From the NCBI GenBank assembly GCA_965198715.1, contig CBDAPV010000002.1, forward strand, positions 1,612,001-1,676,000: a stretch of 64,000 nucleotides of DNA, read 5' to 3'. Each line of letters starts with the position of its first letter. Within the stretch, counting starts at the first letter, position 1. This stretch comes from RH-AL1 sp965198715 (lineage in GTDB: Bacteria; Pseudomonadota; Alphaproteobacteria; Rhizobiales; Beijerinckiaceae). Below are positions 26,996-35,384 of this stretch, piece after piece. A model generated the notes under the pieces. The model had not been told where the DNA came from, did no database searches, and saw nothing but the letters and a program-made list of their open reading frames with translations. The translations under genes and the position numbers were made by a program.

Positions 26996-29202
26996 CCGTT
27001 CATCCGCTCCACCTTGCTGACGATCGGCCGCGCCCGCAGCTGAGAGACGATCGTGCCGAGATGCTTGAGGTCGCCGACCTCGACGTCGGCCACCACGAGG
27101 CGCGAATCCCGTGAGATCGGCTTCATCACGATGTTGTCGATGTTGGCACCGTTCTCGCCGATCACGGTGGCGATCACGCCCAGCGTGCCGGGCTCGTTGA
27201 TGGCGGTGATGGCGAGCTTGGCCGGAAAGAAGGGCCGCTCGTTCTCGCCGATTTCCCAGCGCACGTCGAGCCAGCGCTCGGGCTGGTCGTCGAAGCGCGT
27301 CAGCTCGGCAGACTGGATCGGGTAGATCGTGATCGAGCGGTCGGGATCGAGGATGCCGACGATGCGGTCGCCCGGCAGCGCGCCGCCCTCGGGCGCCAGT
27401 ATTACCGGCAGATCGGGGTGCAGGCCGGCCTCGGCCATCATCTTCCAGTCGACCTCCTCGCTGGCGCCCGGCACGTGGAACAGCAGGTTGGGGTGCGTAC
27501 GCGTGCTGAACCAGCCGGCATCGCGGCGGGTACGCTGCGGCGTCGCCGGTCGGCGATCCTCGGCGACCTCCGGGTGCACGGCCTTAAGCACGTCGCCGGA
27601 GAACAGCTCGCCGCGGCCGACGGCGGCCAGCACGTCCTCGACGCTGCCGCGGGCAAAGCGCGGCAGCACAGCCTTCAGCCGTTCGTCGCCGAGCGTCTTG
27701 CCGGCGCGCTCGAAGGCGCGGGCGACGATCTGGCGGCCGAGCCCGGCATATTGCGCGCGCATCGCTTCGCGGGTGGCCCGTCGGACCGCCGCGCGCGCCT
27801 TGCCGGTCACGACCAGCGTCTCCCATACCGCCGGCGGGACCTGACCCTCCTGACGCGCGATCTCCACCTCGTCGCCGTTCTGCAGCTCGCTGAGCAGCGG
27901 CGCCGGGCGCCCGTTGATCTTGGCACCGGCGGCGCCGTTACCAACGTCGGTGTGCACGGCATAGGCGAAGTCGATCGCGGTGGCGCCGCGCGGCAGCGCG
28001 ATCAGCCGCCCCTTTGGGGTGAAGCAGAACACCTGGTCGAGGAACAGCTCGAGCTTTGTGTGCTCGAGGAATTCCTCCGGAGAGGATCCCTCGGCAAGCA
28101 GCTCGATCGTGCGCCGCAGCCAGGTGAAGGCCCGGCTCTCGCTCCGCAGCGCGGTGTCGTCGTAGGTCATGCCCTCCTTGTAGAGGGCGTGCGCGGCGAT
28201 GCCGTTGGAGGCGATGTCATGCATCGCGGCGGTGCGCACCTGCAGCTCAACGCGCTGGCGCCCCGGCCCGACGACGGTGGTGTGGATCGAGCGATAGTCG
28301 TTGGGCTTGGGCGTCGAGATATAGTCCTTGAAGCGGCCCGGTACGGTCGGCCAGCGTGTGTGCACAACGCCGATCGCGCGATAGCACTCCGGCAGGGTGG
28401 GCACGATGATGCGGAAGCCGAAGATGTCGGACATCTGCTCGAAGGTAATCTGCTTGCGCTCCATCTTGCGCCAGACCGAATAAGGCTGCTTCTGCCGGCC
28501 CTTGACGTCGGCCACGATGCCCTCGGCGGCGAGCGCGGCCGCGACCTCGGCCTCGATGGCAGAGATGCGCAGCTTGTTGTTGCGGCCGACGTCGTCGAGC
28601 CGCGCCTCGATGGTGGCGTGGGCGTCGGGCATGAGGTGGCGGAAGGCGAGATCCTCGAGCTCCTCGCGCATGCGCTGCATGCCCATGCGACCGGCCAGCG
28701 GCGCGTAGATGTCGAGCGTCTCCTCGGCGATGCGGGCTCGCTTCTCCGGCACCACGAAATGCAGCGTCCGCATGTTGTGGAGGCGATCGGCGAGCTTCAC
28801 CAGCAGCACGCGCACGTCGGCGGCGATGGCGAGCAGCAGCTTGCGGAAGTTCTCCGCCTGCACGGCTCGTTTGGAGACGAGGTCGAGGCGCTTGAGCTTG
28901 GTCAGCCCCTCGACCAGCGCGCCGATCTCGCGGCCGAACAGCCGATCGATCTCCTCGCGGGTCGACTCGGTGTCTTCGATGACGTCGTGGAGCACCGCCG
29001 CGACGATCGTGGCGTCGTCGAGGTGCAGATCGGTGAGGATGCCCGCAACCTCGAGCGGGTGCGAGAAGTAAGGAGCACCCGAAGCGCGGACTTGCGCGCC
29101 ATGCGCCTGCATGGCGTACACATAGGCGCGGTTAAGGAGGACCTCGTCGGCCTGCGGATTGTAGCGGCGGACCCGGTCGACGAGCTCGTATTGACGCATC
29201 AT
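26992..29202 (-). CDS. rsh: bifunctional (p)ppGpp synthetase/hydrolase (RelA/SpoT)
   Basis: A 736-residue long RSH protein, the single stringent-response enzyme typical of alphaproteobacteria. Domains in order: HD hydrolase (SHPLEVAGILTDLHLDDAT, then AAVLHDVIEDTEST), the synthetase with GRFKDYISTPKPNDYRSIHT (RFKD marks the bifunctional Rel/SpoT type rather than RelA), TGS (VFCFTPKGRLIALPRGATAI), and a C-terminal ACT domain (LAITAINEPGTLGVIATVIG). The hydrolase and synthetase motifs look intact. It follows rpoZ by 104 bases and overlaps pdxJ by four bases. Confidence 0.96.
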   Translation of the reverse strand: MMRQYELVDRVRRYNPQADEVLLNRAYVYAMQAHGAQVRASGAPYFSHPLEVAGILTDLHLDDATIVAAVLHDVIEDTESTREEIDRLFGREIGALVEGLTKLKRLDLVSKRAVQAENFRKLLLAIAADVRVLLVKLADRLHNMRTLHFVVPEKRARIAEETLDIYAPLAGRMGMQRMREELEDLAFRHLMPDAHATIEARLDDVGRNNKLRISAIEAEVAAALAAEGIVADVKGRQKQPYSVWRKMERKQITFEQMSDIFGFRIIVPTLPECYRAIGVVHTRWPTVPGRFKDYISTPKPNDYRSIHTTVVGPGRQRVELQVRTAAMHDIASNGIAAHALYKEGMTYDDTALRSESRAFTWLRRTIELLAEGSSPEEFLEHTKLELFLDQVFCFTPKGRLIALPRGATAIDFAYAVHTDVGNGAAGAKINGRPAPLLSELQNGDEVEIARQEGQVPPAVWETLVVTGKARAAVRRATREAMRAQYAGLGRQIVARAFERAGKTLGDERLKAVLPRFARGSVEDVLAAVGRGELFSGDVLKAVHPEVAEDRRPATPQRTRRDAGWFSTRTHPNLLFHVPGASEEVDWKMMAEAGLHPDLPVILAPEGGALPGDRIVGILDPDRSITIYPIQSAELTRFDDQPERWLDVRWEIGENERPFFPAKLAITAINEPGTLGVIATVIGENGANIDNIVMKPISRDSRLVVADVEVGDLKHLGTIVSQLRARPIVSKVERMNG

Positions 29203-29307
29203 GGAGGGGTTCGTCCGCCTCCCGCGAGAGCGGGCCGCCTATTCGGCCCGTAGCCGCCTCCTATGCCCCAGTCCCGCCCGCCGGCGGAAGGGGTAATCGC
29301 GCGCGGC

Positions 29308-29703
29308 TTATTCGCCCTCGTCGTCGGTCGCGGCCGGAGGCACCAGCCCTTCGAGCCCGCGCAGCAGGTCCTCTTCGGTCATGCGGTCGAAACCGGCGTC
29401 GCCGATCTCGGGCTGCGGCATGTCGGGCTGGGGCTGAACCAGCGCCGGTACGACCTCGGCCTCCGGCTCGTCCACCTCGACCTGCTTCTGCAGCGAGTGG
29501 ATGAAGTCCTCCTTCAAATCTTCGGGAGTTTGCGTCATGTCCGCGATCTCGCGCAGCGCCACGACGGGGTTCTTGTCGTTGTCCCGGTCGACCGTGATCG
29601 GTGAACCCGACGCGATGAGGCGCGCACGATGGCTCGCGATTAGAACGAGTTCGAAACGATTCTCTACCTTGTCGACACAATCTTCTACCGTCACGCGTGC
29701 CAT
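29308..29703 (-). CDS. rpoZ: DNA-directed RNA polymerase omega subunit
   Basis: A 131-residue omega subunit beginning MARVTVEDCVDKVENRFELV, the diagnostic N-terminus, with NPVVALREIA at about residue 45. The C-terminal half is acidic and Pro-rich, as in other alphaproteobacteria, and ends TDDEGE. Omega stabilises the beta' subunit and forms part of the ppGpp binding site in proteobacterial polymerases, which fits its position immediately upstream of rsh. Confidence 0.96.
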   Translation of the reverse strand: MARVTVEDCVDKVENRFELVLIASHRARLIASGSPITVDRDNDKNPVVALREIADMTQTPEDLKEDFIHSLQKQVEVDEPEAEVVPALVQPQPDMPQPEIGDAGFDRMTEEDLLRGLEGLVPPAATDDEGE

Positions 29704-30000
29704 GCGGTTGGCCTCTCGTCAATTTGCTGGGGTTGCAGGTGGTTTAGCCAACATTGCAGCCGCAATGCAACTTTGTAGCCGCCACCTGTCGATCGGCTTT
29801 AGAAATGGCCCTATTTGCTCACGCGACCTTCCGGCATCTCGCTTGACGCGAGGCGACGACGGGGCCATTGATTACATTAGTGCGTTTGCTCGTACTTGCC
29901 AGAAGGCGTTTTTCCACGACAAGTTGCGGCTTGAAGCTCGGTTGGCGAGCTTGATCGCCTACATAAGCCGACCTAGACAAGAAAGAACGAGACAACAATA
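29704..30000. other. divergent intergenic region between rpoZ and the NYN gene
   Basis: About 300 bases with no convincing gene. The part nearest the NYN gene is clearly more AT-rich than the neighbourhood and should contain both divergent promoters. I could not assign boxes with confidence. Confidence 0.4.
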
Positions 30001-30624
30001 ATGGCTGAGCTTGATCGGATTGCGCTCTTTATCGACGGCGCGAATCTTTATGCGACGGCGAAGGCGCTCGGCTTCGACATCGACTATAAACGCTTGCTAA
30101 AGGAATTTGAAAGTCGTGGAAGACTAATTCGCGCTTTCTACTATACTGCCTTGGTAGAAGATCAAGAGTATTCCTCAATTCGCCCGTTGATCGATTGGTT
30201 GGATTACAACGGCTTTTCAGTCGTAACCAAACCTACAAAAGAGTTCGTCGACGCTCTCGGCCGGCGAAAAGTCAAAGGAAACATGGATATAGAGCTGGCG
30301 GTCGATGCCATGGAGATGGCCGAACACGTCGATCACCTTATTTTATTCTCCGGCGACGGTGACTTCAGGTCGCTGGTCGAAGCGATCCAGCGCAAGGGGG
30401 TGCGCGTGTCGGTCGTCTCGACCAATTCGACGCAACCGGCGATGATCGCCGACGAGCTGCGGCGGCAAGCTGATGAATTCGTTGACCTCATCCATCTGGC
30501 CGGTAAGATCGGCCGCGATCCCTCGGAGCGCATGCAGCGTTACCATGACAGGCGCATCCAAAGTGCGCCGGTCGGCGCGGCGAGCGGGCCTGCCCCGGCG
30601 ACCCAGGATCATGACGTCGACTAG
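30001..30624 (+). CDS. NYN-domain (LabA/DUF88-like) protein
   Basis: A 207-residue protein with the PIN-like NYN fold, predicted to be a metal-dependent ribonuclease. The acidic pocket is visible as D12 and N15 (LFIDGANLY), D96 (GNMDIELAVDAM), and D119 and D121 (LFSGDGDFRSLVE). The last 35 residues are a polar tail. The protein is well conserved in alphaproteobacteria beside rpoZ/smpB. The 5' half of the gene is noticeably richer in A and T (codons AAA, GAA, TTT) than the 3' half and the neighbours, which may reflect transfer or mosaicism. Family assignment is firm; the cellular substrate is unknown. Confidence 0.9.
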   Translation: MAELDRIALFIDGANLYATAKALGFDIDYKRLLKEFESRGRLIRAFYYTALVEDQEYSSIRPLIDWLDYNGFSVVTKPTKEFVDALGRRKVKGNMDIELAVDAMEMAEHVDHLILFSGDGDFRSLVEAIQRKGVRVSVVSTNSTQPAMIADELRRQADEFVDLIHLAGKIGRDPSERMQRYHDRRIQSAPVGAASGPAPATQDHDVD

Positions 30625-30714
30625 AGCAACGTCCGCTGTCGCAGGTTTGCTCCGACGCATGAAGCGCCCCGAGGACTTACGTAAGCGCCCGCGAATGACC
30701 GTCAGATGCTCTAG
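30621..30714. repeat. short inverted repeat CTAGAGCA ... TGCTCTAG
   Basis: CTAGAGCA at 30621-30628 and its exact complement TGCTCTAG at 30707-30714 bracket the space between the NYN gene and the uracil-DNA glycosylase gene, with a further palindrome CTTACGTAAG inside at 30676-30685. CTAGAGCA ends are common on dispersed intergenic repeats in Rhizobiales. It could be such a small non-coding element. Confidence 0.45.
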
Positions 30715-30726
30715 CGCGGCCGCGCG

Positions 30727-31395
30727 GTGACGCCGCTCGCGGCGCCGATTGCGGACTGCCGACTCTGTCCGCGCCTCGCCGCGTTCCGCGACGAGGCCCG
30801 CGCGCTGGAGCCCGGCTGGTTCAACGCGCCGGTGCCGACCTTCGGCGCGAGCGGCGCGGCGGTCCTCGTTGTTGGCTTGGCCCCCGGCCTGCGCGGGGCC
30901 AACCGAACCGGGCGTCCCTTCACCGGCGATTACGCCGGCGACCTGCTCTACGCCACGCTGCTGAAGTCCGGCTTCGCGCAAGGCGCCTACGAGCGCCGCC
31001 CCGACGACGGCCTGGCGCTGCGCAACTGCGCCATCACCAACGCGGTACGATGCGTGCCGCCGCAAAACAAGCCGCTACCCGCGGAGATCACGACCTGCCG
31101 GCAATTCCTGGTGGCGCTGATCGAAGGCATGCCCGGCCTGCGCGCGGTCGTGGCGCTCGGCCGCGTGGCCCACGAGAGCGTGCTGCGCGCCTTCGGCACG
31201 AGGCTCGCCGCGGCACCGTTCGGTCACGGCAAACGGCACGCGCTCGCGAGGGCGGACGGCAGCGCCGTCGCGCTGTTCGATTCCTTTCACTGTTCGCGCT
31301 ACAACACCAACACCGGCCTCCTGACGGAAGCGATGTTCGAGCAGGTCTTCGCCGACGCGAGTGCCTTCTTGGCGGACAGTCCCGACCCGCGCTGA
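30727..31395 (+). CDS. uracil-DNA glycosylase, family 5 (UdgB type)
   Basis: A 222-residue DNA-repair enzyme that excises uracil and some other deaminated bases. The motif GLAPGLRGANRTGRPFTGD is characteristic of family 5: it lacks the polar catalytic residue of classical Ung in motif 1 but keeps the GANRTGR stretch. Four cysteines are placed as for the family's 4Fe-4S cluster: C11, C14 (CRLC), C109 and C124. The second motif appears as HCSRYNTNTG. Translation probably starts at the GTG given. It is convergent with smpB, only three bases away. Confidence 0.92.
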   Translation: MTPLAAPIADCRLCPRLAAFRDEARALEPGWFNAPVPTFGASGAAVLVVGLAPGLRGANRTGRPFTGDYAGDLLYATLLKSGFAQGAYERRPDDGLALRNCAITNAVRCVPPQNKPLPAEITTCRQFLVALIEGMPGLRAVVALGRVAHESVLRAFGTRLAAAPFGHGKRHALARADGSAVALFDSFHCSRYNTNTGLLTEAMFEQVFADASAFLADSPDPR

Positions 31396-31398
31396 GTC

Positions 31399-31869
31399 TC
31401 ATCCGTTCTTCAACAGTCGGCTCTTCTCGCGCGCCCAGTCGCGTTGCTTGTCGCTCTCGCGTTTGTCGTGCAATTGCTTGCCCTTGCCGAGGGCGATGGC
31501 GATCTTCGCTCGGCCCTTCTCGTTGAAGTAGATACGCAGCGGCACGATGGTCATGCCCTGGCGCTCTACGCCCTGCGCGATCTTGGCGATCTCCTTGGCG
31601 TGCAGCAGCAGCTTTCTCGGGCGCTTGGGCTCGTGGTTGAACTGATTGCCCTGGAGGTATTCTGGGATGTTCGCGTTGATGAGGAAAATCTCGCCCGAGC
31701 GCTCGACCGAGGCGTAGCTTTCGGCGATCGTTGCCTTGCCGGTGCGCAGCGCCTTGACCTCGGTGCCGACGAGCATCACGCCGGCCTCAAAGGTTTCCCC
31801 CAGCTCGTAGTCAAATCGCGCGCGCCGGTTGTCGGCGGCGATCTTGTAGCGCTCTTCCTTGGCCGCCAT
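31399..31869 (-). CDS. smpB: SsrA-binding protein SmpB
   Basis: A 156-residue tmRNA partner that rescues stalled ribosomes. It has the OB-fold core (YELGETFEAGVMLVGTEVKA, SGEIFLINANIPEYLQGNQF) and the basic C-terminal tail (KRESDKQRDWAREKSRLLKN) that reads the empty decoding channel. It lies seven bases after dapA, so the two are co-transcribed. The tmRNA gene itself was not found in this window. Confidence 0.96.
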   Translation of the reverse strand: MAAKEERYKIAADNRRARFDYELGETFEAGVMLVGTEVKALRTGKATIAESYASVERSGEIFLINANIPEYLQGNQFNHEPKRPRKLLLHAKEIAKIAQGVERQGMTIVPLRIYFNEKGRAKIAIALGKGKQLHDKRESDKQRDWAREKSRLLKNG

Positions 31870-31876
31870 GATCGAC

Positions 31877-32767
31877 TCAGTTCAGGATGCCGGCGTGCAC
31901 CATCGCCTTGCGGATGGTGTCGCGGGCGGCGGCGCTGGCCGCCACCATCGGCAGACGCACCTCCTCGGTGATGCGTCCCAGCTCGGCCAGCGCGCATTTC
32001 GGGCCGGCGGGGTTCGGCTCGATGAACAGCGCGGCATGCAGCGGCGTCAGCTGATCCTGGATCGCCAGTGCCGCGCGGAAATTACCGGCCTGGCAATGCT
32101 CCTGCATGGCGGCGCACTGGCGCGGAGCGACGTTGGAGGTGACTGAGATGCAGCCGTGGCCGCCGTGCGCCATCACGGCCAGCGCCGTCATGTCCTCGCC
32201 GGAGAGTTGGATGAAGTCGGGGCCGAGCGCGGCGCGCTGCAACGCGGTGCGCGCCAGCGAGGCGGTCGCGTCCTTCACGCCGACGACGTTTTCCAGCTCG
32301 TAAAGCCGCTTCATCGTGTCGATCGACATGTCCACCACCGAGCGCGGCGGGATGTTGTAGATCACGATCGGGATGCCGATGGCGTCGTTGACCGCCTTGA
32401 AATGGCGATAGAGGCCCTCCTGCGAGGGCTTGTTGTAGTAGGGCGTGACAACCAGCACGCCGTCGGCGCCGACCTTTTCGGCGTGACGGGCAAGCTCGAG
32501 CGCCTCCTGCGTGGAATTGGAACCGGCCCCGGCGATGATCGCGGCCCGCCCCTTCGTCTCGGCGATGCAGACCTCGACGACGCGGCGATGCTCGTCGTGC
32601 GACAGCGTCGGCCCCTCACCCGTGGTGCCGACCGGCACGAAACCATGGGTGCCGCTCTCGATCTGCCAGGCGATCAGGGCGCGAAACGCGTCTTCGTCGA
32701 AGTCGCCATCCTTGAACGGGGTCACCAGCGCCGTGATCGAACCCCTGAACCCTGCACCCGCCGCCAT
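31877..32767 (-). CDS. dapA: 4-hydroxy-tetrahydrodipicolinate synthase
   Basis: A 296-residue TIM-barrel aldolase that condenses pyruvate with aspartate semialdehyde, the first committed step to diaminopimelate and lysine. The Schiff-base lysine is K165 (VVGVKDATAS), Y137 lies in IYNIPPRSVVDM, and the GTTGEGPTLS motif is at residues 47-56. Diaminopimelate is a peptidoglycan precursor, so its divergence from a lytic transglycosylase gene (228 bases apart) may be functional but is also a common Rhizobiales arrangement. Confidence 0.96.
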   Translation of the reverse strand: MAAGAGFRGSITALVTPFKDGDFDEDAFRALIAWQIESGTHGFVPVGTTGEGPTLSHDEHRRVVEVCIAETKGRAAIIAGAGSNSTQEALELARHAEKVGADGVLVVTPYYNKPSQEGLYRHFKAVNDAIGIPIVIYNIPPRSVVDMSIDTMKRLYELENVVGVKDATASLARTALQRAALGPDFIQLSGEDMTALAVMAHGGHGCISVTSNVAPRQCAAMQEHCQAGNFRAALAIQDQLTPLHAALFIEPNPAGPKCALAELGRITEEVRLPMVAASAAARDTIRKAMVHAGILN

Positions 32768-32995
32768 GATCGCCTTTCCCGGCCGGTGCCGGTCGTTCCT
32801 GCCCTCTGGGACGGAGCGCCCTTAGAGCGCCGTATTCCTCGGGCCTGTTTACGGCTTCGCGAGCCGGGACCTGTCGGGTCGACAGACATAGCGGGTCATC
32901 GGCGGAACGCAACGTGACGCTCGGGAGCAACACGATTCGCGAGATCGCGGAGATCGTAAATTCTGGGTTAACCAGCACGGGAGTAGCGTCGGGGC

Positions 32996-35260
32996 ATGAT
33001 CAGTAAGCGTCGCGGACTCATACTTCTGACCACTTCCGCCCTCTGCGTCGCGGCCCTGGTGCCGGTGCGCGTCGGCGACGCGCGCGTCCCGGGCTGGGCG
33101 GAGGTGTTCCATGGCACCGGCCTCGTGTTCGAGCGCGCTGGCTCTTTCGTACGCCGCGCCTATCTCGATTTCCGGTTATGGCATCCCTCGGAAAAGCCGA
33201 AGCAGATCGCCAACGCGCCAGCCACCGGTCCGGTGGTGACCGCGCTCGCGACCCCGCCGCAGGCCGGCCCCGTGCTCGAGAAGCCGCAAGCCGCGCAGGA
33301 TGCATCCGCCCTGAAGCAGGCCTACGTGGCCGCGCTCGCCGACGACCGCATCCGCACGCTCGGCTACGATCCCGCCAATATTGGCGACGCTATCGCCGCC
33401 TATCGCGCTGACAATCTTACCGGGGGCGACGCCCTTTCCGCGCGCCTTTCCGACCCGCTGGTGCGCATGGCGCTGGAGTGGGTAGCGCTGCGCGACGTGC
33501 CGCAGAAGATCGGCATGGAGCGGCTCGAGAGCTTCCAGCACGCCCATCCCGACTGGCCGACGCCGACCTGGTTCCGGCACCAGGCCGAGTTGCGCACCGC
33601 GCGCATGCGGGACGCCGCCAGCGTCCTGCGCTTCTACGAACCGGCCGCGCCGGTCACCGCGGCGGGCAAGTTCGCGCTGGCCAAAGCGCTGAAGAGCGCC
33701 GGCCGCGTCGCTGACGGGACCAAGCTGGCGCGCGCCCTGTTCCGCGAAAGCGACCTCCAGCCCTACCTCGAGGCGCAGCTCAAAACCGAGTTTGGAGCCG
33801 ATCTCACGCGTGGCGACTACAAGTACAAGGCCGACCGGCTGATGTACAAGGAGCAGGTGCCGGCGGCGCTGCATTACGCCCTCTTCGCAGGTGCCGACGT
33901 CGTGGCGCTGGAGAAGGCGCGGGCGGCGGTGCTCGCCGAGGCGCCCAGCGACAAGGCCATCGCCGCGGTGCCGGAATCCTTGCGCAAGGATCCCGGGTTG
34001 ATCCTCGCCGAAGTGCAGAAGCTGCGCCGCGCCGACAAGCTGATGGACGCCGCCAACCTGATGCAATCGGCGCCGCGCGAGCGCGGCGCCTTGATCGACG
34101 GCAGCGAATGGTGGACCGAGCGGCGCTTGCTCGCCCGCAAGCTACTCGACAACGGTAACATCAACGCCGCCTACGTGATCTGTGCCACGGCCTCGGCCAC
34201 GACCGCCGAAGACAGGATTGAGGCCGAGTTTCACGCCGGGTGGATCGCGTTGCGCTTCATGAACGATCCGCCTCGAGCCACCTATCATTTCGCTGAGGCG
34301 GCGAAGCTCGCGGAGACCCCCATCTCGATTGCCCGCATCGCCTACTGGGAAGCTCGCACCGCCGCCGCGGTCATGGCGCCCGACGCCCTTAGCCAGGCCG
34401 ATGCGCTCTATCGCAAGGCCGCCGTCTACGGCGCCACCTATTACGGCCAGGTGGCACGCCAGGCGCTCGGCATGGTCGAAGAACCGGTCCGCGCTCCCGC
34501 CCGCGAAGCGATCGGTTCGGAGCGCGACGAAGCGGTGCGAACGGTCGAGCTGCTCTACGCCGCCGGCGAGAAGGAGGGAGCCACGGCGCTCGCCTCCGAG
34601 ATGGCCGGCAGCTCGCACGACGAGCGTCAGCTCGCGGCCCTGGCCACCGTCGTGCAGAACCAAGGCGACGCCCACCTCGCCCTGACGGTCGGCAAGGTGA
34701 TGGGGCAGCATGGTTTCGCGCTCGACCAGCTCGCCTATCCGACCTTCGGCATTCCGCGATACGACGCGCTACAGGGTTCGGCTCCGGCGCCGGTGGTCTA
34801 TTCGATCGCGCGGCAGGAGAGCGCCTTCATGCCGGCGGTGGTCTCCAAGGCCGGCGCCAAAGGCCTGATGCAGATGATCGATTCGACGGCCCGCCATACC
34901 GCAACGAAAGCCGGCCTACCCTTCGACGGCAATCGCATGCTGACGGACGCCGCCTTCAACGCGCAGCTCGGCGCCGCCCATCTCGGCGAGCTGCTCGCCG
35001 AGCAGGGCGGCTCCTACATTCTCACCTTCGCCGCCTACAACGCCGGCGGCGGTCGCGTGAAGCAATGGATCGAGGCCTATGGCGACCCTCGCAAGCCCGG
35101 CGTCGACCCCATCGACTGGGTCGAGCGCATTCCCTTCACCGAGACCCGCAACTACGTGCAGCGAGTCATCGCCAACGTGGGCATGTACCAGGCGATCTTC
35201 GCCGAGAAGGCGCGCGGCACCGTCGCCGGCGGCAAGGCCGATCGCGAGGCCAAGCTGTAG
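32996..35260 (+). CDS. soluble lytic murein transglycosylase
   Basis: A 754-residue, Slt70-type periplasmic enzyme that cleaves the MurNAc-GlcNAc bond with formation of 1,6-anhydro-MurNAc. An N-terminal signal or anchor segment (LILLTTSALCVAALVPV) is followed by a long superhelical region of about 500 residues and the C-terminal goose-lysozyme-like catalytic domain. The catalytic glutamate is E608 in SIARQESAFMPAVVSKAGAK; GLMQMIDSTA, TFAAYNAGGGRVKQWI and ETRNYVQRVIANVGMY are the other family motifs. Nothing is missing. Confidence 0.95.
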   Translation: MISKRRGLILLTTSALCVAALVPVRVGDARVPGWAEVFHGTGLVFERAGSFVRRAYLDFRLWHPSEKPKQIANAPATGPVVTALATPPQAGPVLEKPQAAQDASALKQAYVAALADDRIRTLGYDPANIGDAIAAYRADNLTGGDALSARLSDPLVRMALEWVALRDVPQKIGMERLESFQHAHPDWPTPTWFRHQAELRTARMRDAASVLRFYEPAAPVTAAGKFALAKALKSAGRVADGTKLARALFRESDLQPYLEAQLKTEFGADLTRGDYKYKADRLMYKEQVPAALHYALFAGADVVALEKARAAVLAEAPSDKAIAAVPESLRKDPGLILAEVQKLRRADKLMDAANLMQSAPRERGALIDGSEWWTERRLLARKLLDNGNINAAYVICATASATTAEDRIEAEFHAGWIALRFMNDPPRATYHFAEAAKLAETPISIARIAYWEARTAAAVMAPDALSQADALYRKAAVYGATYYGQVARQALGMVEEPVRAPAREAIGSERDEAVRTVELLYAAGEKEGATALASEMAGSSHDERQLAALATVVQNQGDAHLALTVGKVMGQHGFALDQLAYPTFGIPRYDALQGSAPAPVVYSIARQESAFMPAVVSKAGAKGLMQMIDSTARHTATKAGLPFDGNRMLTDAAFNAQLGAAHLGELLAEQGGSYILTFAAYNAGGGRVKQWIEAYGDPRKPGVDPIDWVERIPFTETRNYVQRVIANVGMYQAIFAEKARGTVAGGKADREAKL

Positions 35261-35310
35261 GGCGGTCGCATTCGGCTACGGCATGCACACGTCGCTCGAA
35301 CTTGCGGGTT

Positions 35311-35345
35311 ACGCCCTTATCCCCTTGCGGGAGAAGGGGTCATCT
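35311..35345. repeat. half-copy of the palindromic repeat, small hairpin
   Basis: CCCTTATCCCCTTGCGGGAG followed by AAGGGG repeats the inner hairpin of the element near 640-760; a six-base stem encloses GCGGGAG. It lies between two converging genes (the transglycosylase and the histidine kinase) and could act as a terminator. Confidence 0.5.
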
Positions 35346-35384
35346 GGCAAGGCCGCAGCCCTGCCTCCTGCCGAGCAGCCCGCG

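Noticed and set aside
27418..29253. A 611-codon open frame on the plus strand
   Set aside because: Antisense to rsh, whose domains are all recognisable; the plus-strand translation has the Arg/Gly/Asp bias of a shadow frame.
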